Below are positions 57,735 to 64,000 of a stretch of DNA of 64,000 bases, piece by piece. Source of the DNA: Gilliamella apis (GTDB taxonomy: Bacteria > Pseudomonadota > Gammaproteobacteria > Enterobacterales > Orbaceae). Location: assembly GCF_030758615.1 (NCBI RefSeq), contig NZ_CP132381.1:2542001-2606000 (forward strand). The letters are read 5' to 3'. The stretch's first letter is position 1. Every line of letters begins with the position of its first letter. The translations under genes were made by a program, and so were the position numbers. The notes under the pieces were generated by a model. The model was given only the letters and a program-made list of their open reading frames with translations. It was not told where the DNA came from and did not search any database.

Positions 57735-58247
57735 CTAATGCGAATTTAGTTTTTTCCATTTCCTGATTTTAGTTCTAAAGGATTTAAATGGTGCAACTGA
57801 ATTAATGTGGATAAATCGTGCCACAGGCCACGCTGAAGGATAAGGCTTAGTCCAATTGCGAGCATCTTTAGTAAAAAGCGTATTATCATCTAATGACTCA
57901 ATCCAGCTATTCCAAGTAGCTAGTTTCTGTTTAAATAATTGGATCAGTTCTTGTAATGAATCATCTTGATAAATTTTATAAAAATGTTGGTATAATTCAC
58001 CTAACTGATTCCATTTGTATCCTTCCGCTGGCAATATAGGCGTTTGCCCAGCAAGTTCAGCATCATCCCAAGATTTAACAAGATCTAACCATCCTAATTG
58101 ATAAGCAATCATCTGGGCTGGCGTTCGATCAACACCTTCAATTAATTTATCTTTTTCCGCTTCGGTTAATCCACTGAATTCATCAATAAATAGCTTAGCT
58201 GTTTTATTAATTTCATCTAATAGTTGTTGTTTATTGGCGTAATTCAT
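57735..58247 (-). CDS. ClbS/DfsB family four-helix protein (DUF1706)
   Basis: 170 residues with no signal peptide, so cytoplasmic. Landmarks shared with ClbS are NKQQLLDEINKTAKLFIDEF, TPAQMIAYQLGWLDLVKSWD, LPAEGYKWNQLGELYQHFY and ARFIHINSVAPFKSFRTKIR. ClbS of the colibactin cluster hydrolyses the colibactin cyclopropane and protects the producer's own DNA; most family members have unknown substrates. No colibactin synthesis genes are in the window. It might be a stand-alone resistance or detoxification protein. It is divergent from urtA across a 317-bp gap. Confidence 0.8.
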   Translation of the reverse strand: MNYANKQQLLDEINKTAKLFIDEFSGLTEAEKDKLIEGVDRTPAQMIAYQLGWLDLVKSWDDAELAGQTPILPAEGYKWNQLGELYQHFYKIYQDDSLQELIQLFKQKLATWNSWIESLDDNTLFTKDARNWTKPYPSAWPVARFIHINSVAPFKSFRTKIRKWKKLNSH

Positions 58248-58495
58248 ATCTGATTACCTTTCATCTTTATATCATTTTAATCAATCATATCAATACTATA
58301 GCTTCAGGTCAAAAGACATATTTAATCTGCACCAATTTAGACCATTCGATCAAATAAAGTGCGTTATCTATTTTTATTCATATTGTTTATAAGCTAAAAA
58401 TACCACTATTCATCCTACACAATAAACGTCTATTGCTAGTATAAAATATTGTATCTATAAGTTTATTAAATAAAAAACACTGTTCATCATCTATT
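58248..58495. other. Upstream region of urtA and the ClbS-like gene
   Basis: Non-coding, AT-rich. TGCACCA at 58328-58334 is a perfect half of the NtrC operator TGCACCA-N5-TGGTGCA, but the other half is not convincing. It lies about 190 bp before the predicted urtA transcription start, an acceptable distance for an enhancer. Nothing else stands out. Confidence 0.35.
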
Positions 58496-58511
58496 TGGCA
58501 TAACTTTTGCA
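58496..58511 (+). promoter_or_regulatory. Sigma-54 (RpoN) promoter of urtABCDE
   Basis: TGGCATAACTTTTGCA matches the -24/-12 consensus TGGCACG-N4-TTGCW with the exact spacing between GG and GC. It differs at two less critical positions of the -24 box. Transcription would start near 58522, giving a ~43-base leader with the AGAGG ribosome site before urtA. Sigma-54 with NtrC is the known control for many urea transport operons. Confidence 0.75.
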
Positions 58512-58564
58512 TTACCTTAAATAACAATAAATCACACCAATTGTATGTTTAAAGAGGTATTACT

Positions 58565-59860
58565 ATGTCAATAATGAGCAAATTAAATACATCCATTAAG
58601 TTAACTTGTCTAGCTGTTGGCTTATTCACGACTAATCTAATTTATGCGGCTGAAAATACCATTAAAATTGGTGTATTGCATTCACTTTCTGGATCGATGG
58701 CAATTTCAGAAAGCACTTTAAAAGATACACTTTTAATGCTGGTAGATGAACAAAATAAAAAAGGTGGTGTGTTAGGTAAACAAATAGAAGCAGTGGTCGT
58801 CGATCCAGCATCAAATTGGAGTCTTTTTTCAGAAAAAGCACGAGAACTACTAGCAAAAGATAAAGTATCAGCGGTATTCGGCTGTTGGACATCGGTATCA
58901 AGAAAATCGGTATTACCTATCTTTGAAGAACTTAACGGTATTCTATTTTACCCAGTACAATATGAAGGAGAAGAATCCTCAAAAAATATCTTCTATACCG
59001 GCGCAGCACCAAATCAACAAGCCATTCCTGCTGTAGATTATTTGAAGAAAGAATTTAATATTGAACGTTGGGTTTTAGTGGGTACTGATTATGTTTATCC
59101 TAGAACGACTAACAAAATTTTAGAAACCTATCTTAAAGACCATTATGGTGTGAAAGATAGTGACATAATGATTAATTACACCCCATTTAGTCATTCTGAT
59201 TGGCAATCTATTATTGCTGATATCAAAAAATTTGGCGCAACAGGTAAAAAGACAGCCGTGATATCAACCATCAATGGTGATGCCAATGTTCCTTTTTATA
59301 AAGAATTATCTAACCAAGGTATTACAGCAAACCAACTTCCGGTCATTGCTTTTTCTGTAGGTGAGGAAGAATTATCAGGTATTGATACGGCTCCATTAGT
59401 CGGTCATTTAGCAGCATGGAATTATTTCCAATCACTTGATACTGACTTAAACAGCGAATTTATAGATAACTGGCATAGCTTTGCTAAAAGTGATAAACGG
59501 GTAACAAATGACCCGATGGAAGCCACATATATTGGATTTAATATGTGGGTAAAAGCGGTAGAAAAAGCAGGTACCGATGATCCATCCGCAGTTCAAAATG
59601 CATTAATAGGTGTAACAGTACCTAATTTATCTGGTAGTTATGCAGTAATGATGCCAAACCATCATATTACTAAACCTATTATGATTGGAGAAATTCAAAA
59701 CGATGGTCAATTTGAAGTGGTATATAAGTCAGCAGGTACTATTGTTGGTGATGAATGGTCAGATTATTTACCTAGTTCTAAATCAATGATTGCTGATTGG
59801 CGAGCACCATTAGCATGCGGTAAATATGATGTGAGTAAAAAAGTTTGCCTAAAAGATTAA
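58565..59860 (+). CDS. urtA: Urea ABC transporter substrate-binding protein UrtA
   Basis: 431-residue periplasmic binding protein of the branched-chain amino acid/amide (family 1) type. Signal peptide to about residue 28 (IYA-AENTIKIG). Mature landmarks are IKIGVLHSLSGSMAISEST, EAVVVDPASNWSLFSEKARE, VFGCWTSVSRKSVLPIFEEL, LFYPVQYEGEESSKNIFYTG and VGTDYVYPRTTNKI, all typical of UrtA rather than LivK. The ribosome site AGAGG is well spaced. It heads the urt operon, and a small hairpin follows before urtB, consistent with higher expression of the binding protein. Confidence 0.96.
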   Translation: MSIMSKLNTSIKLTCLAVGLFTTNLIYAAENTIKIGVLHSLSGSMAISESTLKDTLLMLVDEQNKKGGVLGKQIEAVVVDPASNWSLFSEKARELLAKDKVSAVFGCWTSVSRKSVLPIFEELNGILFYPVQYEGEESSKNIFYTGAAPNQQAIPAVDYLKKEFNIERWVLVGTDYVYPRTTNKILETYLKDHYGVKDSDIMINYTPFSHSDWQSIIADIKKFGATGKKTAVISTINGDANVPFYKELSNQGITANQLPVIAFSVGEEELSGIDTAPLVGHLAAWNYFQSLDTDLNSEFIDNWHSFAKSDKRVTNDPMEATYIGFNMWVKAVEKAGTDDPSAVQNALIGVTVPNLSGSYAVMMPNHHITKPIMIGEIQNDGQFEVVYKSAGTIVGDEWSDYLPSSKSMIADWRAPLACGKYDVSKKVCLKD

Positions 59861-59885
59861 TCATTTGAAGCCAAAAAATTATGCA

Positions 59886-59905
59886 TGGTGAGTTATATCT
59901 CACCA
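59886..59905 (+). other. Hairpin between urtA and urtB
   Basis: A 7-bp stem (59886-59892 with 59899-59905), sequence TGGTGAG, 6-base loop, 25 bp after the urtA stop and not followed by a T-run. It probably protects the urtA 3' end or attenuates rather than ends transcription. Confidence 0.45.
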
Positions 59906-59983
59906 CATCTCTTCAATAAAGATGAAAATACAAAACCGATCATTGGTTAATCAATATGACGAGCAGAAGCATAGGAATAAATA

Positions 59984-61558
59984 ATGAAAAGAATAATATT
60001 GATTTGTCTGTTATGGATGATCGCCAATCTAGCAACAGCAGTACTACCAGAACATTTTGAGCAAAGACTAGCAAAAGGTTCACTAACTGAAAAACAACAA
60101 TTAATCAGTGACATGATTAAGGAAAATAATGCAACAATACAGCCTCTTTTCAATGCATTAGTTGAGGGGAACTTATACTGGCTGGAGACCAATAGTACAC
60201 TAGTTATAAAAAAGGATAATCAATTTGTTAATTGGAATAACAAGCAAGTACTGGATGTACCTAAAAATAAGTTTAAACGTATTGCGATTAACAATAATAT
60301 TCGTCAATTAATTGCCGAATATCAACTTCAAATGAAGCTAAGTAGTAATACTATTCCAACAAGACGTATTGCAGCGAAAGAGCTTTTCGGACATATTCAA
60401 TCACCATCACAAATGAATTTCATTGTTGAAAGGTTAGCTCAAGAACAAGATAGTGAAGTTAAACAGCGATTACTTGAAGCATTATCATTCGCAAAACTGA
60501 CAAATTGCGATGAAAATGAATGTTTGGTTCTACTGACACAACTTAGTCAGGTGACTAACCCTATTTTTGTTCAGAAACTACAACAATTGACTACCATCAA
60601 TGATTCACAAATAGTCAAAGATACGGCACAAAACCTACTTGATAAATTAACCCAAAAAAAAGCAATGTATGAAAAAACTGAACAAGTCTATTTTGGTATT
60701 AGTTTAGGTGCAGTACTCGTACTTGCTGCCATTGGACTCGCTATTACCTTTGGGGTTATGGGCGTGATTAATATGGCGCATGGTGAATTAATTATGATTG
60801 GCGCATATACCACATACGTGATGCAACAACTATTGCCTAACTATCCCGGCATAGCGTTAATTCTCTCTATCCCTGCTGCATTTTTGGTATGCGGTGCGGT
60901 AGGAATGTTAATAGAAATAAGCGTTATTAGATATCTATATGGTAGACCTCTCGAAACCTTATTAGCCACTTTTGGTATCAGTCTATTATTACAACAGTTA
61001 TTCAGAACAATATTTTCACCGTTAAATAAAGCAATAATCACGCCGAGTTGGATGCAAGGTTCAATTCAGATCAATGACTTTTTATCGCTCACGATTAATC
61101 GGCTATATGTTATTGGTTTTAGCTTAACCATTTTCATTATTTTGTTATTGATTATGAAAAAAACAGCTTTAGGACTTAATGTCAGAGCTATTTCGATGAA
61201 TCCATTAATGGCAAGATGTTTAGGCGTTAAAGCCAGCTGGGTAAATGCGCTAACCTTTGGCCTTGGTTCCGGTATAGCTGGATTGGCAGGCGTTGCTCTT
61301 TCACAAATCACCAATGTTGGCCCAAATCTTGGTCAAAATTATATCATTGATTCATTCATGGTAGTGGTATTTGGTGGTGTTGGTAATTTATGGGGAACAT
61401 TAATTGCTGGCTTAATTTTAGGGTTGGCCAATAAATTTTTAGAGCCAATTACTGGAGCCATGTTAGCTAAAATTGTGGTGCTGATTAGTTTAGTACTGTT
61501 TATTCAAAAACGACCTCGCGGTCTTTTCCCACAACGCGGTCGAGCTGTAGAGGGGTAA
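59984..61558 (+). CDS. urtB: Urea ABC transporter permease UrtB
   Basis: 524 residues. A signal-like N-terminus and a ~210-residue extracytoplasmic helical-repeat domain (DSEVKQRLLEALSFAKL) are followed by a LivH-type permease from about residue 230. Permease landmarks are GLAITFGVMGVINMAHGELI, RPLETLLATFGISLLLQQLF, NVRAISMNPLMARCLGVKAS and DSFMVVVFGGVGNLWGTLIA. The N-terminal extension is normal for UrtB and separates it from LivH. It is 2 bp from urtC. Confidence 0.96.
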   Translation: MKRIILICLLWMIANLATAVLPEHFEQRLAKGSLTEKQQLISDMIKENNATIQPLFNALVEGNLYWLETNSTLVIKKDNQFVNWNNKQVLDVPKNKFKRIAINNNIRQLIAEYQLQMKLSSNTIPTRRIAAKELFGHIQSPSQMNFIVERLAQEQDSEVKQRLLEALSFAKLTNCDENECLVLLTQLSQVTNPIFVQKLQQLTTINDSQIVKDTAQNLLDKLTQKKAMYEKTEQVYFGISLGAVLVLAAIGLAITFGVMGVINMAHGELIMIGAYTTYVMQQLLPNYPGIALILSIPAAFLVCGAVGMLIEISVIRYLYGRPLETLLATFGISLLLQQLFRTIFSPLNKAIITPSWMQGSIQINDFLSLTINRLYVIGFSLTIFIILLLIMKKTALGLNVRAISMNPLMARCLGVKASWVNALTFGLGSGIAGLAGVALSQITNVGPNLGQNYIIDSFMVVVFGGVGNLWGTLIAGLILGLANKFLEPITGAMLAKIVVLISLVLFIQKRPRGLFPQRGRAVEG

Positions 61559-61560
61559 AT

Positions 61561-62661
61561 ATGTTAACAAAATATTTTAAACAAGATAATGGCGGTTATG
61601 TTCTATTTTGTCTAACTTTATTAGTCAGTTATTTAGTAATAGCTAATCTTTTTTTCCCAACTAATAGCCTATTTTATGTTGGTAATCAGACTATTATTTT
61701 AGTCAGTAAATATCTATGTTATGCCTTGCTTGCACTATCTGTTGATTTAGTTTGGGGATATTTAGGCATTTTAAGTTTAGGTCACGGTGCTTTTTTTGCA
61801 CTGGGTGGCTATATGATGGGAATGTATTTGTCTGTACAGGGAGAAAATGGTTCGACCATTCTGCCTGATTTTGCCTCATTTATTAATTGGCAAAGTTTAC
61901 CTTGGTATTGGCAAGGATCAGATAATTTTTTAATTACTTTGCTATTAATTATTCTAGTACCTGGATTATTAGCTTTTATATTCGGTTATATGACATTTCG
62001 TTCCCGTGTTTCTGGGGTTTACCTTTCAATAATTACACAAGCACTCACCTTTGCATTAATGCTAGCTTTTCAACTCAATGAGATGGGATTTGGGGGTGAT
62101 AATGGTCTGACTAACTTTAAATATTTATTAGGTTTTTCAATCACCACTAACGGAATGCGGATAACATTATTACTTATCACGTTAATGGCTGTCATTATTA
62201 GTTATCTGATATGTTATCAATTAATCAAAAGTAAATTGGGTAAAGTAATTATTGCTATTCGAGATGCAGAACCACGCATTAGGTTTGTTGGATATCGAGT
62301 TGAAAATATCAAATTAGCTGTTTTTACGTTTTCAGCCGTATTAGCTGGTATTGCAGGAGCGTTATATGTGCCACAAGTAGGAATTATCACACCTATTGAA
62401 TTTTTACCTTTAAATTCAATCGAAATTGTCGTTTGGGTTGCAGTCGGCGGACGAGCGACTTTATATGGCGCTATTGTTGGTGCATTTTTAGTTAATTATT
62501 GCAAATCACTTTTCACCGTATGGTTCCCTGACCAATGGCTATTTGCTTTAGGCCTTCTGTTTGTATTAGTTACTTTATTTCTTCCAAAAGGTATTGTTGG
62601 TTTAATCAATCTAACTATATCTAAAAAATACAAACTAAAACAATTGGAGGCAAATATATGA
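61561..62661 (+). CDS. urtC: Urea ABC transporter permease UrtC
   Basis: 366-residue LivM-type permease, second half of the urea pore. Landmarks are LSVDLVWGYLGILSLGHGAF, MTFRSRVSGVYLSIITQALT, GGDNGLTNF, IRDAEPRIRFVGYRVENIKL and EIVVWVAVGGRATLYGAIVG. Nine or ten hydrophobic segments. The stop overlaps the urtD start by 4 bp (ATGA). Confidence 0.96.
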   Translation: MLTKYFKQDNGGYVLFCLTLLVSYLVIANLFFPTNSLFYVGNQTIILVSKYLCYALLALSVDLVWGYLGILSLGHGAFFALGGYMMGMYLSVQGENGSTILPDFASFINWQSLPWYWQGSDNFLITLLLIILVPGLLAFIFGYMTFRSRVSGVYLSIITQALTFALMLAFQLNEMGFGGDNGLTNFKYLLGFSITTNGMRITLLLITLMAVIISYLICYQLIKSKLGKVIIAIRDAEPRIRFVGYRVENIKLAVFTFSAVLAGIAGALYVPQVGIITPIEFLPLNSIEIVVWVAVGGRATLYGAIVGAFLVNYCKSLFTVWFPDQWLFALGLLFVLVTLFLPKGIVGLINLTISKKYKLKQLEANI

Positions 62662-63518
62662 ATAAAAAAAGTTTAAATAAAAAATTAAAATCTGCCTCTC
62701 CTTTGCTTAAAGACTTTGAAGCACTACCACAACCAGATTTGGATACCAATAAAGGTATTATTCTTTACTTGGAAGGCATTAATGTTAGTTTTGATAACTT
62801 TAAAGCGATTAATGATTTGAATCTTTATATTAAACAGGGTGAATTACGCTGCATTATTGGTCCTAATGGCGCAGGTAAAACGACAATGATGGATGTAATC
62901 ACTGGTAAAACAAAACCACAAGCAGGCACAGCATGGTTTGGTCAAAAACTTAATTTATTAACTATGGATGAACCACAAATTTCCCAATCCGGCATCGGTC
63001 GCAAATTTCAAAAACCGACTGTATTCGAAGCCTTAACAGTTAATGACAATTTAATGATAGCAAATGCCGGGAAAAAAACAGTTTGGCATACTCTTCGCCA
63101 TCGAGTTAACAAGATAGAACAAGAACAAATAGATGAGATACTTCTGCTAATCGGTTTAATGGACATGCGTCATAAATATGCGGCTATTTTATCTCATGGA
63201 CAAAAACAGTGGTTGGAATTAGGAATGTTATTAATGCAAAAACCTCAACTATTATTAGTTGATGAACCTGTTGCCGGAATGACAACTCAAGAAATGGATA
63301 AAACCGCAGAATTATTAAATTCGTTAGCGGGCAAACATTCGTTAATTGTTGTTGAACATGATATGGATTTCGTCAGACAAATTGCCAAAACTGTTTCAGT
63401 ATTGCATCAAGGTTCAATATTGGCTGAAGGAAATATGGAACAAGTACAAAATAATCCTAAAGTAATTGAAGTCTATTTAGGACAATCTACTACTAGGAGG
63501 AACGTTAATGTTGCTTAA
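62658..63518 (+). CDS. urtD: Urea ABC transporter ATP-binding protein UrtD
   Basis: 286-residue LivG-type ATPase. Walker A GPNGAGKTTMMD, Q-loop region GIGRKFQKPTVFEALTVNDN (typical of UrtD), signature LSHGQKQWLELG (His in place of Gly, usual for this subfamily), Walker B LLLVDEPVAGMT and switch His in VVEHDMDFV. A polar N-terminal extension of ~35 residues precedes the fold. GGAGG is well spaced before the start. It overlaps urtE by 11 bp. Confidence 0.96.
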   Translation: MNKKSLNKKLKSASPLLKDFEALPQPDLDTNKGIILYLEGINVSFDNFKAINDLNLYIKQGELRCIIGPNGAGKTTMMDVITGKTKPQAGTAWFGQKLNLLTMDEPQISQSGIGRKFQKPTVFEALTVNDNLMIANAGKKTVWHTLRHRVNKIEQEQIDEILLLIGLMDMRHKYAAILSHGQKQWLELGMLLMQKPQLLLVDEPVAGMTTQEMDKTAELLNSLAGKHSLIVVEHDMDFVRQIAKTVSVLHQGSILAEGNMEQVQNNPKVIEVYLGQSTTRRNVNVA

Positions 63519-64000
63519 ATTATCTAATGTCAATCAATTTTATGGACAAACGCACATTTTATGGGATATCGATCTGTGTTTAGCCAAAGGTAAATGTACA
63601 TGTCTAATGGGACGTAATGGCGTTGGCAAAACTACTCTAGTACAGTCTATTATGGGAAATTTAAAGATAAAAAAAGGTAATATACAATTTAATGATACCG
63701 ATATTACCCATAAATCTATCGAAACCCGCGCCTATATGGGAATAGGTTACGTTCCACAGGGTAGACAAATCTTTTCTCAACTAACTGTTGAAGAAAATCT
63801 ACGTGTTGGTTTAGCTGCTAAAAGATCCCGCTCAGCCAAAATACCTGATTTAGTTTATTCGTTATTCCCTGTATTAAAAGAGATGAAAAACCGTCGTGGC
63901 GGCGATCTATCTGGAGGACAACAACAACAATTAGCGATTGGAAGAGCTTTAGTTATTGAACCATCATTATTAATTTTAGATGAGCCAACAGAAGGTATTC
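63508..64000 (+). CDS. urtE: Urea ABC transporter ATP-binding protein UrtE (3' end outside window)
   Basis: LivF-type ATPase, the second nucleotide-binding subunit. The ATG at 63508 has AGGAGG eight bases upstream and gives MLLKLSNVNQFYGQTHILWD. About 164 residues are visible: Walker A GRNGVGKTTLVQ, GIGYVPQGRQIFSQLTVEEN (the UrtE/LivF Q-loop), signature LSGGQQQQLAIGRAL and Walker B LLILDEPTEGI at the very edge. Usual length is about 230 residues, so roughly 70 are missing. Urease genes often follow urt operons, but that lies beyond this window. Confidence 0.95.
   Translation, partial: MLLKLSNVNQFYGQTHILWDIDLCLAKGKCTCLMGRNGVGKTTLVQSIMGNLKIKKGNIQFNDTDITHKSIETRAYMGIGYVPQGRQIFSQLTVEENLRVGLAAKRSRSAKIPDLVYSLFPVLKEMKNRRGGDLSGGQQQQLAIGRALVIEPSLLILDEPTEGI

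Noticed and set aside
57735..58247. Evidence of a colibactin biosynthesis island
   Set aside because: Only a ClbS-family protein is present. There are no polyketide synthase, peptide synthetase or other clb genes in the window, and the family is widespread.
58328..58334. A complete NtrC enhancer upstream of urtA
   Set aside because: Only one half-site is perfect; the partner half is degenerate. Kept as a comment, not called as an operator.

Overview
The window looks like chromosome from a low-GC gammaproteobacterium related to the enteric and Pasteurella groups. My best guess is the family Orbaceae (Gilliamella or Frischella type, insect-gut symbionts). The reasons are near enterobacterial-level similarity of Crp, ClpP, Lon, YbhL, YeeX and YejE, E. 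coli-like gene clusters that have been cut and re-joined, and strongly AT-rich DNA throughout. The genus assignment is inference from memory, not a database match.

Layout. 1-6040: envelope and RNA maintenance on the + strand (lptD 3' end, surA, rsmA, apaH, sppA). 6049-9975: minus strand, a YejM/LapC-like membrane sulfatase-fold protein, ybhL, and moaE-moaD-moaC. 10164-12332: priA. 12373-20712: the protein quality-control block ybaV, ppiD, lon, clpX, clpP, tig; lon has a good heat-shock (sigma-32) promoter. 20821-27729: outer-membrane assembly and lipid genes lpxD, skp, bamA, rseP, cdsA, uppS. 27776-28699: crp and yheU. 28876-32827: a two-gene surface locus, an intimin/invasin-like inverse autotransporter plus a smaller exported partner. 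The two proteins end in a similar C-terminal domain. 33298-38103: purF, cvpA, dedD, folC, accD. 38408-39807: yeeX, yciH, pyrF. 39838-43696: a probable peptidoglycan O-acetylation and de-O-acetylation operon (patA-like, patB-like, ape1-like). 43759-45395: holB, tmk. 45545-48058: small accessory genes, including frdC and frdD without frdA or frdB beside them. 48132-53974: the yejABEF peptide/microcin C importer. 54388-57432: an intact type I-E cas3 followed directly by a four-repeat CRISPR array. No Cascade genes and no cas1-cas2 are present. 57465-58247: a small helix-hairpin-helix protein and a ClbS/DfsB-family protein. 58496 to the end: the urea ABC transporter urtABCDE behind a convincing sigma-54 promoter; urtE runs off the edge.

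How it fits together. Most of the window is conserved housekeeping DNA for envelope biogenesis, proteolysis and folding, and nucleotide and cofactor synthesis. The accessory parts point to life on a host: a surface adhesin or secretion pair, wall O-acetylation (which blocks lysozyme), peptide import, and nitrogen-regulated urea scavenging. The most unusual element is the reduced CRISPR locus. Its effector nuclease-helicase keeps every catalytic motif, while the complex that would recruit it is missing from the locus. I found no tRNA, rRNA, transposase or prophage genes.
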